A stretch of 64,000 nucleotides of DNA from Gleimia hominis (GTDB taxonomy: Bacteria; Actinomycetota; Actinomycetes; Actinomycetales; Actinomycetaceae): contig NZ_JASXSX010000001.1 in assembly GCF_032085515.1 (NCBI RefSeq), positions 1,116,001 through 1,180,000 on the forward strand. The letters run 5' to 3'. The notes under the pieces are model-generated. The model made no database searches. It was not told the DNA's origin and saw only the letters and a program-made list of their open reading frames with translations. Position numbers and translations under genes: made by a program. The stretch's first letter is position 1. Every line of letters begins with the position of its first letter. This document shows positions 31,820 to 40,047 of the stretch, piece by piece.

Positions 31820-33607
31820 TTGAGCGAGAATCCAAAACCCAAGAGGCGCGCAATCTCAACGATGCGCCTGGCACAACTGCGCGAACTAGCAGAAGAAATG
31901 AACCTGCCAGTAACCGATAAGATGCGGCGTCCAGAACTCATCGACGCGATCCGCGCCGCCGGGGGAGGCGGCAAACGAGGACGACCGCGCAAAACGGAAA
32001 CTGAAGCGAAACAAACTCCCCAAACCCCAGCGGGCTCGGCCAAAACAAACGGCCAGCAGCCGCAAAAAGGCGAGGGGAAACCTCAGGAACACGGAAAAGA
32101 AGACGCGCACGCCAGTAGAGGCAACTCGCGTCGCCGTCGCAACCAGAGCGCGGGCGAAGCGAACGCTAAAGATATTCAGCTGGATGTGAAAAAAGAACTT
32201 GGTTCGCAGCACCGCGACAACAAACACGACCAGCACAAAGAAGGCGACTATGCGACCTCTGACTCGTCGTCAAACGTGTCGGAACTGAGCGACATTAAAC
32301 TCCCTTCTGCCGATAACAAGCAGGACGATTCCCGTAACGACGGGCGGAACAGCCGCCGGCGAAATCGCAACAACGACAATAATCGCGATGACGACCGCGG
32401 GGGACGCCGCCGGCGCGGACGCGACCGGGGGAAACGCCGCAATGGTCGCGACGACGCCCCTGAAATCAGGGAAGACGACGTGCTGATCCCCATTGGGGGC
32501 ATCCTCGACGTGCAGGAAAACCACGCGTTTATCCGCACATCTGGTTACCTGCAGGGGCCGAACGACGTGTACGTAACCCTCGGGAACGTGCGCCGGTGGA
32601 ACCTCCGCCCGGGCGACGCCGTGGTGGGGGCGGTGCGACAGCCACGCGAAAACGAGCGGCCGCGCCAGCGGTACAACGCGTTAGTGAAAGTTGACACGGT
32701 GAATGGCTTGACGGTTGATCAAGCTGGGCAGCGCCGCGAGTTCAACAAACTCACCCCGCTTTACCCCACGGAACAGCTGCGGTTAGAAACCACGCCGAAA
32801 GCCATCACCCCAAGGATCATCGACCTGGTTTCCCCAATCGGGAAGGGGCAGCGCGGTCTCATCGTCTCCCCGCCGAAGGCCGGTAAGACCACGGTGATGC
32901 AGCAGATTGCAAACGCGATTGCGCAAAACAACCCGGAGGTACACCTGATGGTCGTGCTCGTAGACGAGCGGCCAGAAGAGGTTACCGACATGCAGCGCAC
33001 CGTTAAAGGGGAAGTGATTGCCTCGACGTTCGACCGGCCGGCAACGGACCACACGGCCGTTGCAGAACTGGCGATTGAGCGGGCGAAACGACTTGTGGAA
33101 CTCGGGCAAGACGTAGTGGTACTGCTGGATTCGCTGACCCGACTGGGGCGGGCTTACAACCTTGCTTCCCCGGCGTCCGGCAGGATCCTGTCCGGTGGTG
33201 TGGATGCGTCCGCTCTGTTCCCACCGAAGCGTTTCTTCGGTGCCGCTCGCAATATTGAAGAGGGCGGATCCCTCACGATCGTCGCATCCGCACTGGTGGA
33301 AACCGGTTCGAAGATGGACGAAGTGATCTTCGAGGAGTTCAAAGGTACCGGCAACATGGAACTGCGCTTGTCTCGCGACCTCGCGGAACGACGCATCTTC
33401 CCAGCTGTGGACGTGAACGCTTCGGGCACGCGGCGTGAGGAAGTCCTGTTCAAGAAGGAAGAGCTGCAGATCATGTGGCGGTTGCGCCGCGTGCTCGGCA
33501 CGTTGGAACAGCAGCCCGCACTGGAACTGGTGTTGGATCGTCTGAAAGACACGCAATCTAACGCGGAGTTCTTGATGATGGTCGCTAAGACCATGCCGAA
33601 CAAGTAA
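31820..33607 (+). CDS. rho: Transcription termination factor Rho
   Basis: Rho is the hexameric RNA helicase of factor-dependent termination. The start is TTG 31820 with GTGAGGA upstream. The 595-residue protein has an N-terminal SAP-like Rho_N domain (about 10-50) and then a long low-complexity insertion rich in Lys, Asp, Asn, Arg and Gln (about 55-215). The cold-shock RNA-binding domain follows (ILDVQENHAFIRTSGYLQGPNDVYV). The motor has Walker A PPKAGKTTV, Walker B VVVLLDSLTRLGRAYN and the Q/R-loop region. The insertion is typical of actinobacterial Rho and may bind RNA or promote condensates. Confidence 0.97.
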   Translation: MSENPKPKRRAISTMRLAQLRELAEEMNLPVTDKMRRPELIDAIRAAGGGGKRGRPRKTETEAKQTPQTPAGSAKTNGQQPQKGEGKPQEHGKEDAHASRGNSRRRRNQSAGEANAKDIQLDVKKELGSQHRDNKHDQHKEGDYATSDSSSNVSELSDIKLPSADNKQDDSRNDGRNSRRRNRNNDNNRDDDRGGRRRRGRDRGKRRNGRDDAPEIREDDVLIPIGGILDVQENHAFIRTSGYLQGPNDVYVTLGNVRRWNLRPGDAVVGAVRQPRENERPRQRYNALVKVDTVNGLTVDQAGQRREFNKLTPLYPTEQLRLETTPKAITPRIIDLVSPIGKGQRGLIVSPPKAGKTTVMQQIANAIAQNNPEVHLMVVLVDERPEEVTDMQRTVKGEVIASTFDRPATDHTAVAELAIERAKRLVELGQDVVVLLDSLTRLGRAYNLASPASGRILSGGVDASALFPPKRFFGAARNIEEGGSLTIVASALVETGSKMDEVIFEEFKGTGNMELRLSRDLAERRIFPAVDVNASGTRREEVLFKKEELQIMWRLRRVLGTLEQQPALELVLDRLKDTQSNAEFLMMVAKTMPNK

Positions 33608-33612
33608 CTTCC

Positions 33613-33633
33613 AATAGCTAAAGGTGAGCTATT
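33613..33633 (+). terminator. Hairpin after rho
   Basis: AATAGCT (33613-33619) pairs with AGCTATT (33627-33633), followed by TTA. The stem is short and it is a possible intrinsic terminator. Confidence 0.45.
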
Positions 33634-33734
33634 TTACGCCTTTGCTTGTGGAAAAAACTTGTTTACCGTGTAAAAATAGTCGAGGTTCCGGTTCACCACC
33701 ACGCTGCTTGAGCACAGCTTAGACAGTTGGAGAT

Positions 33735-33784
33735 GCCGGCTTGTGAAGGTCACAAGTCCGCTAACCCGGCCCCAACAATCGGGG
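33735..33784 (+). promoter_or_regulatory. Structured leader of rpmE, possible L31 autoregulatory element
   Basis: CTTGTGA-AGG-TCACAAG (33740-33756) is a perfect 7-bp hairpin enclosed by GCCGG (33735-33739) and CCGGC (33766-33770). CCCC-AACAATC-GGGG follows. L31 leaders are known in actinobacteria; membership in that class is not verified. Confidence 0.4.
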
Positions 33785-33829
33785 TGATGCGTGGACCCGG
33801 TTTCCTCGAATTCCTTAAGGAGTAACCAA

Positions 33830-34042
33830 ATGAAACAGGGTATTCACCCCGACTACAACGAGATCACGGTCACCTGCACGTGCGGGAACAGCTTCCAGAC
33901 GCGTTCCACACTGCCAGGGCCGGACTTGCGCGTAGACGTGTGCTCGAACTGCCACCCGTTCTACACGGGTAAGCAGAAGATTATGGATACGGGCGGTCGC
34001 GTTGCCCGCTTCGAGGCCCGTTACGGCAAACGCAAGAAGTAG
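33830..34042 (+). CDS. rpmE: 50S ribosomal protein bL31, zinc-binding type
   Basis: The 70-residue bL31 is of the C+ type with four cysteines, C16, C18, C38 and C41, that hold zinc. MKQGIHPDY at the N-terminus and FYTGKQ are standard. The ATG at 33830 follows TAAGGAG. It is set apart from rho by a hairpin and a structured leader and is followed by a strong terminator, so it is probably its own transcription unit. Confidence 0.97.
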   Translation: MKQGIHPDYNEITVTCTCGNSFQTRSTLPGPDLRVDVCSNCHPFYTGKQKIMDTGGRVARFEARYGKRKK

Positions 34043-34053
34043 CTTTAAGCATT

Positions 34054-34080
34054 CGGCGCCGCCCTACCAGGGTGGCGCCG
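34054..34080 (+). terminator. Rho-independent terminator after rpmE
   Basis: CGGCGCC-G-CCCT / AGGG-T-GGCGCCG forms a 12-bp stem with a 3-nt loop and ends in TTTCGT. TATACT at 34086-34091 just beyond may be the prfA -10. Confidence 0.85.
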
Positions 34081-34129
34081 TTTCGTATACTAGAGGCCGG
34101 CCCCGAAGTGTAAGGAGATGGAGATAGTG

Positions 34130-35239
34130 AGCACGTACAGCCACGAGTTGGAGGCCGTACAACCCCGGTTAGATGAATACCACGAGGTGGAACAGGCTTT
34201 AGCTGACCCTGAGGTCCTTGGCGACCGAGTGCAGTCACGCAAACTCGCGAAACGATTCTCCGAACTGGGAGCCGTTAAAAACGCCACCGACGCGTTCCGT
34301 TCTGCTCTGGAGGACCTGGAGGCAGCGCAAGAAATGGCGCAGGAGGACCCGTCTTTCGCCGATGAACTCCCCGGCTTGGAGCAGCGGTTAGAAACGGCGC
34401 ATGACAAGTTCCTCAAGATCCTAATTCCACGCGACCCACAGGATGCGGACGACGTTATTTTGGAAGTCAAAGCTGGTGAGGGCGGGGAAGAATCCGCGCT
34501 GTTTGCCGCGGATCTGGCGCGCATGTACTCCCGGTATGCGGAAGCGAAGGGGTGGAAGGTGAAGGAAATGGCTTCCACACCGACGGAACTGGGTGGGTTC
34601 AAAGACATCACCCTGTCGATCGCAGCGAAAGGCAATGTGCCGCCTGAGGAGGGCGTGTGGGCGCATCTGAAGTACGAAGGTGGGGTACACAGGGTGCAGC
34701 GCGTGCCGGTAACGGAGTCGCAGGGGCGCGTTCACACTTCCGCGGCGGGGGTTCTGGTGGTTCCCGAAGTGGAGGAAGACGACGACGAGGTCGTGATCGA
34801 TAAGAACGATATCCGCGTGGACGTGTTCCGGTCCTCCGGGCCAGGGGGGCAGTCTGTGAACACGACGGATTCAGCAGTGCGGATGACGCACCTGCCAACC
34901 GGCATCGTTGTGTCCATGCAGAACGAGAAGAGTCAGATTCAAAACCGCGAAGCCGCTATGCGGGTGCTGAAAGCCCGGTTGGCGCAGTTGGAACGCGAGA
35001 AGAAAGAGGCGGAGGCGCAGGCGGTGCGTGCTTCGCAGGTTCGGACCGTTGACCGCTCTGAGCGGATCCGCACCTACAACTTCCCAGAGAACCGGATTGC
35101 GGACCACCGCACGGGGTACAAGGCGTACAACTTGTCGAACGTGCTGGAGGGCGAGTTGGGGCCCGTAATCGACTCCGCCATTGAGATGGATGAGCAGCAG
35201 CGCATGGATGAGGCTGGGGCTGGGCGAGCGGATAAGTAG
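34130..35239 (+). CDS. prfA: Peptide chain release factor 1
   Basis: RF1 recognises UAA and UAG and releases the peptide. The codon-recognition motif is PVTESQGRVHTSAAG, the PxT type of RF1, and the catalytic GGQ is in SSGPGGQSVNTTDSAVR near residue 240. I prefer GTG 34130 (369 residues), 6 bp after GGAG. The ATG at 34118 directly abuts AAGGAG with no spacer. prmC, whose product methylates the GGQ glutamine, follows immediately, the usual pairing. Confidence 0.96.
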   Translation, partial: STYSHELEAVQPRLDEYHEVEQALADPEVLGDRVQSRKLAKRFSELGAVKNATDAFRSALEDLEAAQEMAQEDPSFADELPGLEQRLETAHDKFLKILIPRDPQDADDVILEVKAGEGGEESALFAADLARMYSRYAEAKGWKVKEMASTPTELGGFKDITLSIAAKGNVPPEEGVWAHLKYEGGVHRVQRVPVTESQGRVHTSAAGVLVVPEVEEDDDEVVIDKNDIRVDVFRSSGPGGQSVNTTDSAVRMTHLPTGIVVSMQNEKSQIQNREAAMRVLKARLAQLEREKKEAEAQAVRASQVRTVDRSERIRTYNFPENRIADHRTGYKAYNLSNVLEGELGPVIDSAIEMDEQQRMDEAGAGRADK

Positions 35240-35241
35240 TC

Positions 35242-36060
35242 TTGGCAGAGCTCACCCAAGCACTGTGGATCCAGTCGGTGCAGCAGCTGCGCGGCAGCGG
35301 GATTGAGTCGGCTGAGGCGGATGCGACCGCCATTTTTGTGGAGGTCCTGGCTGCCCCGAGGTTCTTGTGGCCCCTGGAAACACCCCGGGTGGAGGCAGAG
35401 CAGATCCGCCAGATGGTTACCGACCGGGCCCGCCGCCGGCCACTGCAGCACGTGTTGGGCCGCATGTATTTTCTGGGTTTGGAACTAAAAGCTGGGCCCG
35501 GGGTGTTTTGTGTGCGGCCCGAAACGGAGTACATGACGGACTGGGCGTTGCGCCACCTGCCGATGCGCCGCGCATTAGACCTGTGCACTGGTTCAGGGGC
35601 GATCGCACTGGCAATTGCCGCCAAGAACAAGATCCCGGTAACAGCGGTGGAAATAGACGCGCGCGCCTTGGATTATGCGCGTGCGAACGGTGCTGCTCTA
35701 GATCTCGAGGTGGAATGGGTCCGTGGTGACGCCACCGCGTTCAACCCCACGCTGGGCTTGTTTGACGTGGTCATATCGAACCCTCCGTATATTCCCCAGC
35801 GAGACCTACCCGCAGAAACCGATTGGGATCCACGCATCGCCCTGTGGGGCGGTGGGGAGAGTGGCATGCAGATTCCCGAGCAGATCATCACGGTTGCGTT
35901 CCAGTACTTGAGGGGCGGCGGGTACCTCGTGATGGAACACGACGATACGCAAGGTAAAGCTTGCGCCAAGGTGGCGAACGAAATCGGTTTTGAGGATGTT
36001 GAGATCCACCGCGACCTCGCGGGCATTGAGCGGTTCATAGCCGCCCGGAAGCCGAGTTGA
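35242..36060 (+). CDS. prmC: Release factor glutamine methyltransferase PrmC
   Basis: PrmC methylates the Gln of the GGQ motif of RF1 and RF2 using SAM. The 272-residue protein has the SAM-binding ALDLCTGSGAIALAIA near 111-126 and the substrate motif NPPYIP at 180-185. The start is TTG 35242, only 2 bp after the prfA stop, with GGATAAG upstream. The gene order prfA-prmC-sua5-wecA is conserved in actinobacteria. Confidence 0.95.
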   Translation: MAELTQALWIQSVQQLRGSGIESAEADATAIFVEVLAAPRFLWPLETPRVEAEQIRQMVTDRARRRPLQHVLGRMYFLGLELKAGPGVFCVRPETEYMTDWALRHLPMRRALDLCTGSGAIALAIAAKNKIPVTAVEIDARALDYARANGAALDLEVEWVRGDATAFNPTLGLFDVVISNPPYIPQRDLPAETDWDPRIALWGGGESGMQIPEQIITVAFQYLRGGGYLVMEHDDTQGKACAKVANEIGFEDVEIHRDLAGIERFIAARKPS

Positions 36061-36102
36061 GTGGCTTAACAGGTCGATAAGATTGTGCATGGAGGGCAAG
36101 TT

Positions 36103-36726
36103 ATGGAAAATATTGATGCCACGCGTGAGGCACTAGGTGCTGCTCAGTTGAAGCAAATTCGGCAGGTTGTGGCCGAAGAGGGGATTTTGGTGCTGCCCAC
36201 GGACACGGTTTACGGCATCGGTGCAGACCCCTATTCGACGGATGCTGTGAACGCGGTACTAGCGGCAAAAGGGCGCGGTAGGCAAATGCCCCCGCCCGTG
36301 CTCGTAGCCGATGTAGAAAGCGCCGAAAAAGTGAGCGCCCACGTGGGCTCTGTAGCGCGCAAACTCATGGAAGCGTTTTGGCCCGGCGGCCTCACCCTCA
36401 TCCTTCCCACAGCGAAAGACCTCCATTACGACCTGGGGGACATCAAAGACACAATTGCGGTGCGGATGCCAGACAACCCCGTGGCGCTCCAGATTCTGCG
36501 TGCGGTTGGCCCGCTGGCCGTTACGTCGGCGAACTTAACGGGACAAAGCCCAGCTACGGACGTGGACGCGGCGCGCGCATACTTTCAAGGCAAAGTCGAC
36601 CTGTACGTGGATGGTGGGCCCACGCCGGGTGGGGTGCCCTCAACGATCGTGGATGTAACCGGCGAACCGAAAATTTTGCGCTCGGGTGTTCTAGATGACA
36701 CGGAAGTCCGCAGGTACTGGGCCTGA
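36103..36726 (+). CDS. L-threonylcarbamoyladenylate synthase (Sua5/YwlC/TsaC family)
   Basis: This enzyme makes threonylcarbamoyl-AMP from threonine, bicarbonate and ATP for the t6A modification of ANN-decoding tRNAs. The YrdC-type domain shows VLPTDTVYGIGADPY, AAKGRGRQMPPPVLVAD, FWPGGLTLILP and AVTSANLTGQSPATD. I set the start at ATG 36103, 6 bp after GGAGGG; an upstream GTG at 36085 is unlikely. The 207-residue length fits the short form without the Sua5 C-terminal domain. Its stop overlaps the wecA start. Confidence 0.94.
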   Translation: MENIDATREALGAAQLKQIRQVVAEEGILVLPTDTVYGIGADPYSTDAVNAVLAAKGRGRQMPPPVLVADVESAEKVSAHVGSVARKLMEAFWPGGLTLILPTAKDLHYDLGDIKDTIAVRMPDNPVALQILRAVGPLAVTSANLTGQSPATDVDAARAYFQGKVDLYVDGGPTPGGVPSTIVDVTGEPKILRSGVLDDTEVRRYWA

Positions 36727-37847
36727 TGCTGCCCTACGTTGCGATCACCTGCGTGGCAGCGCTCGTCACTGTGATAGTTACGGGCGTGTGCCGCAAAGTG
36801 GCGTGGCGGTTTAAGATCCTCACCCCGGTTAGAGAACGCGACGTTCACACCGAACCGATCCCACGTTTAGGCGGCATCGGAATCGCCACCGGGTTCATCG
36901 CGAGCCTCGCGCTCGCCGCCGGGCTCCCCGCTTTCGCCGGCCTGTTCGCAGACCGGCAGCTGTGGACACTCATGGTCGGCACCGCCGCGATCGCACTACT
37001 CGGCCTCGTCGATGACATCTGGGAGTTGGATTGGGCGGCGAAACTCGCCGGGCAAATCCTAGTTGCCGGCGGCCTCGCCTACGGGGGAGTGCAGCTAATT
37101 TCGATTCCCCTGTTCGGCGTCAGCGTCGGCTCCTCCCGCCTGTCCTTGCTCCTCACCGTCCTCATTTTTGTCACGTTCATAAACGCCGTGAACTTCGTTG
37201 ACGGTTTAGACGGGTTAGCGTCGGGCATTATCGCGATAAGTGCGGTCGCGTTTTTTCTGTACTGCCTCTTACTTGAGGGTAGCTCGGGTTTAATCAGTTA
37301 CATCACTCCTGCGAAACTCACCATTGCTGCCCTCCTGGGCGCGTGTTTAGGATTCCTTCCGCACAACTTCCACCCGGCCCGAATTTTCATGGGCGACAGT
37401 GGTTCCATGAGTCTGGGGGTAATCGTGGCTGCGGCGGACGTGATGGTCACGGGGCAGCTGAACCCCGCGGTGCTGGGCAACCGGCAGATCCTCGCGGCGA
37501 TCCTCCCGATTGCACTTGCTCTCCTGGTGGTTGCGATTCCTCTGCTCGACATGATCCTGGCGGTCCTGCGCCGCCTGGCCAGGGGGCAATCACCGTTCAA
37601 AGCCGACCGCGGGCACTTGCATCACCGGCTGTTACGCCGCGGGCATTCACACCGCTGGGTGGTGTTCATCATGTACTTGTGGACCGCTGTGATTTTGTTT
37701 CCTACAGTCGCGCTAATCCAGTTCAGCCCCCCGCTCGTCGCCGCTATCACGGCGCCGGTGATACTCGCACTCCTGGCGCTAACTGCTAACGTGTTCTCAG
37801 GATTCACAATCAAACCAAGGCGAAAGAGGAACCATGACCACGCGTAA
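36726..37847 (+). CDS. Undecaprenyl-phosphate sugar-1-phosphate transferase (WecA/TagO family)
   Basis: This polytopic membrane transferase starts a lipid-linked cell-envelope polymer, typically by moving GlcNAc-1-P to decaprenyl or undecaprenyl phosphate. The 373-residue protein has about 11 hydrophobic helices. Family motifs are the early PRLGGIGIATG, the Asp-Asp site LGLVDDIWELDW, NAVNFVDGLDGLASG, IFMGDSGSM and the His-rich cytoplasmic loop DRGHLHHRLLRRGHSH. It begins inside the stop of the preceding gene and overlaps the next by 14 bp. The position just before the atp operon is conserved in actinobacteria. Confidence 0.94.
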   Translation: MLPYVAITCVAALVTVIVTGVCRKVAWRFKILTPVRERDVHTEPIPRLGGIGIATGFIASLALAAGLPAFAGLFADRQLWTLMVGTAAIALLGLVDDIWELDWAAKLAGQILVAGGLAYGGVQLISIPLFGVSVGSSRLSLLLTVLIFVTFINAVNFVDGLDGLASGIIAISAVAFFLYCLLLEGSSGLISYITPAKLTIAALLGACLGFLPHNFHPARIFMGDSGSMSLGVIVAAADVMVTGQLNPAVLGNRQILAAILPIALALLVVAIPLLDMILAVLRRLARGQSPFKADRGHLHHRLLRRGHSHRWVVFIMYLWTAVILFPTVALIQFSPPLVAAITAPVILALLALTANVFSGFTIKPRRKRNHDHA

Positions 37848-38244
37848 GCCCGGCCTAGTACACGCCGTGCGCACAACCATTCGCAACCTCGTGATCGCAG
37901 CCGTCGGCGTAATGATCGTGAGCGCCGCGATCGGGGCATTATTCTCTCCCTCGGTGGCAGTCGCTGCAGCATGTGGGGGGCTAGTTGGCGTCGCGCTCGC
38001 GGGGATCAATGCCGGGACCCTGTGGTACTCATCGCGACACAAACAACTGCTCGGTGCCTTCATCATGGGCGACTACCTACTGAAATTCCTTGTGATTTTA
38101 GCCACTATACTGATTGTTCGGTCAACCGGAGTTTTACCGCTAAAACCTCTAGCGGGAGTTCTGGTAGCATCCTTCGTGATTCAAACTGCCGTGCAGATCT
38201 TCACACTCTCGCGCAACCGCGGCCCCGTAGTGGATCCAAAATAG
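37834..38244 (+). CDS. AtpI-like small membrane protein
   Basis: The 136-residue protein has four predicted membrane helices (about 18-38, 42-62, 78-95, 105-125) and short basic loops. Its size, topology and place directly before atpB match the AtpI/Unc1-like proteins thought to assist c-ring assembly or Mg2+ supply. Sequence identity is too low for certainty by eye. The ATG at 37834 lies inside the end of the wecA-like gene after GAGGAACC. A 196-bp gap with a promoter-like element separates it from atpB. Confidence 0.8.
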   Translation: MTTRKPGLVHAVRTTIRNLVIAAVGVMIVSAAIGALFSPSVAVAAACGGLVGVALAGINAGTLWYSSRHKQLLGAFIMGDYLLKFLVILATILIVRSTGVLPLKPLAGVLVASFVIQTAVQIFTLSRNRGPVVDPK

Positions 38245-38287
38245 TACCGAACGCTGGTGGGAGAAACTACCCTTTTTGCCGGTAAAA

Positions 38288-38299
38288 CTGCTAAACTCG
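38288..38299 (+). promoter_or_regulatory. Extended -10 element ahead of the atp operon
   Basis: CTGCTAAACTCG, identical to 31542-31553 ahead of rho. Transcription would start near 38305, about 100 nt before the atpB ribosome site. Confidence 0.45.
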
Positions 38300-38440
38300 C
38301 TGAGGCAGATGGCATTGAAGCCGCACTACTTCATCTATAGTTTGTAGTGAGTTTCAGGCAGCCTAGACGCCAAACATATTCGATCGCCAACCTGGGGGTG
38401 TATTCAACTGCTCGCAACGCTATCAACCCATTTCACCGCG

Positions 38441-39217
38441 TTGGCTACGGGGATATTAGCGGCCAAACCTGGGATCGATGATTTCTTCCCAGACCCGATT
38501 CTCTTCGAAGGCACGATCTTCCAGATGAACCGCATGGTGCTCATCCGCATCATCGCCACCCTTGCGCTCGTGCTGATTTTCTCAATTGGTGCGGCGCGCG
38601 CGAAGATCATTCCCTCAAAAGGCCAGCAACTGCTAGAAATGCCCCTGCTGTTCGTGCGGGACTTCGTCGCGGTTAACAACCTGGGGCCAAACACGGGCCG
38701 CAAATACGCGCCGCTGCTGACAATCATCTTCCTCGGCGTCCTGTTCATGAATATCACCGGCGTCATCCCGGGCCTCAACATCGCGGCGTCTTCCGTGGTG
38801 GCCGTGCCGATTGTATTCGCCGTACTGTCGTATATCATGTTCATTGGCGCGGGAATCAAAGCCCAAGGTGTGGGCAAGTTCTTCAAATCTCAGCTGTTCC
38901 CACCCGGCGTGCCCTGGCCGCTGTACATCATTTTGACGCCAATCGAAGCGTTCTCAACATTCATTGTGCGGCCCGCAACGCTGGTTATCCGTCTGCTCGC
39001 CAACATGCTGGCTGGGCACATGATGATGGCCATCTGTTTCTTCGGCACCCACTACCTATTCTTCCAAGCAACCGGATTCGTTAAAGCCGCGGGCGCACTG
39101 ACCCTAGCGGGGTCAATCATGTTCGTGGCGTTCGAAATATTCGTGGCCGGTCTGCAGGCGTTCATCTTCACGATCCTCACGACCGTGTACATCAAGATGT
39201 CTGTCCAAAGCCATTAG
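38441..39217 (+). CDS. atpB: ATP synthase Fo subunit a
   Basis: Subunit a forms the proton half-channels of F1Fo ATP synthase. The 258-residue form from TTG 38441 has the FPDPILFEG N-terminal segment, five to six helices, the essential Arg in RPATLVIRLLANMLAGHM and the C-terminal half-channel helix AGLQAFIFTILTTVYI. The start is doubtful. There is no ribosome site near the TTG and no in-frame ATG or GTG back to the preceding stop at 38350. A strong GGGGGTG at 38394-38400 points instead to a CTG at 38408. A 23-bp duplication overlaps its stop. Confidence 0.93.
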   Translation: MATGILAAKPGIDDFFPDPILFEGTIFQMNRMVLIRIIATLALVLIFSIGAARAKIIPSKGQQLLEMPLLFVRDFVAVNNLGPNTGRKYAPLLTIIFLGVLFMNITGVIPGLNIAASSVVAVPIVFAVLSYIMFIGAGIKAQGVGKFFKSQLFPPGVPWPLYIILTPIEAFSTFIVRPATLVIRLLANMLAGHMMMAICFFGTHYLFFQATGFVKAAGALTLAGSIMFVAFEIFVAGLQAFIFTILTTVYIKMSVQSH

Positions 39218-39258
39218 GAACCAACAAAGCAAGCTATTAAGAACCAACAAAGCGCTTC
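39213..39258. repeat. 23-bp tandem duplication across the atpB stop
   Basis: Units 39213-39235 and 39236-39258 share ATTARGAACCAACAAAGC. The first contains the atpB stop TAG (39215-39217), and the copy carries TAA at the same place. Confidence 0.9.
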
Positions 39259-39291
39259 GGCGCACAACAAGATAGAAAAGGAAAAGTACAA

Positions 39292-39495
39292 ATGACTGGT
39301 ACTCTCGCAGCGATCGGGTACGGCCTAGCGACCCTCGGCCCCGGTATTGGCCTGGGCCTCATGATTGGCAAGACCCAAGAGGCTACCGCACGGCAGCCAG
39401 AAGTTGCCTCCACCCTCGCCACGAACATGTACATCGGTATGGCGTTGATTGAGGCCTTGGGTCTGATTGGCCTAGTCCCACTGTTCGTAGGTTAA
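39292..39495 (+). CDS. atpE: ATP synthase Fo subunit c
   Basis: The c subunit builds the rotating proton ring. The 67-residue hairpin has the Gly-rich first helix (GYGLATLGPGIGLGLMIG), the polar loop ARQPE and the second helix with the proton-carrying Glu in MALIEALGLIG. No sodium-binding signature is seen, so it is a proton type. The ATG follows AAAAGGAAAAG. The helix contains the site of diarylquinoline-type inhibitors known for actinobacteria. Confidence 0.97.
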   Translation: MTGTLAAIGYGLATLGPGIGLGLMIGKTQEATARQPEVASTLATNMYIGMALIEALGLIGLVPLFVG

Positions 39496-39501
39496 TTCCC
39501 C

Positions 39502-40044
39502 ATGATGTATGCTCCAATGCAGGCAGGTGAGCATAATATCTTTTTGCCACCTGCCTATGACATCCTCTGGTCGGTAGTCTGCCTCGTAATTATTGGCGTC
39601 GTCCTGTACTACTTTGCGCTGCCTAAGTTCTACGCGGTGCTGGATAAACGGGAAAACACCATTAAAGAAGGGCTCGCTGCCACCCAGAAGGCGGAAGAAG
39701 CGCAGGCACTGGCTGAACGGCGCCTCGACGAAACGCTTGCCAAAGCCCACAAAGAAGCCGGCGAAATTCGCACTAAGGCCAACGAAGAAGCGAAAGCGAT
39801 CCTAGATAAGGCTCGCGAGGACGCCCGTGCGGAAGTAACCCGGATCGTTGACAACGGCCAGCGGCAAGTTGAAGCAGACCGTCAAGCAGCGGAGATTTCA
39901 CTGCGCACGGACCTCGGTCTCCTCGCCACTGAGCTGGCGGAGAAGATCGTGGGGGAACACCTCAAAAATACGGAACTATCTGCGCGGGTCGTAGATCGAT
40001 TCCTCGACGACTTGGAACGCGAAAGCGTAACAGAAGGGCGATAA
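39502..40044 (+). CDS. atpF: ATP synthase Fo subunit b
   Basis: Subunit b is the peripheral stalk. The 180-residue protein has one N-terminal membrane helix (about 20-42), then a long charged coiled coil rich in Ala, Glu and Lys to about 145, and an amphipathic end binding delta. The ATG at 39502, 6 bp after the atpE stop, is followed by a second in-frame ATG and neither has a strong ribosome site. Translational coupling to atpE is likely. Confidence 0.95.
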   Translation: MMYAPMQAGEHNIFLPPAYDILWSVVCLVIIGVVLYYFALPKFYAVLDKRENTIKEGLAATQKAEEAQALAERRLDETLAKAHKEAGEIRTKANEEAKAILDKAREDARAEVTRIVDNGQRQVEADRQAAEISLRTDLGLLATELAEKIVGEHLKNTELSARVVDRFLDDLERESVTEGR

Positions 40045-40047
40045 AGC

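Noticed and set aside
32783..33556. 257-codon minus-strand frame
   Set aside because: Antisense to the Rho motor domain, which is unambiguous.
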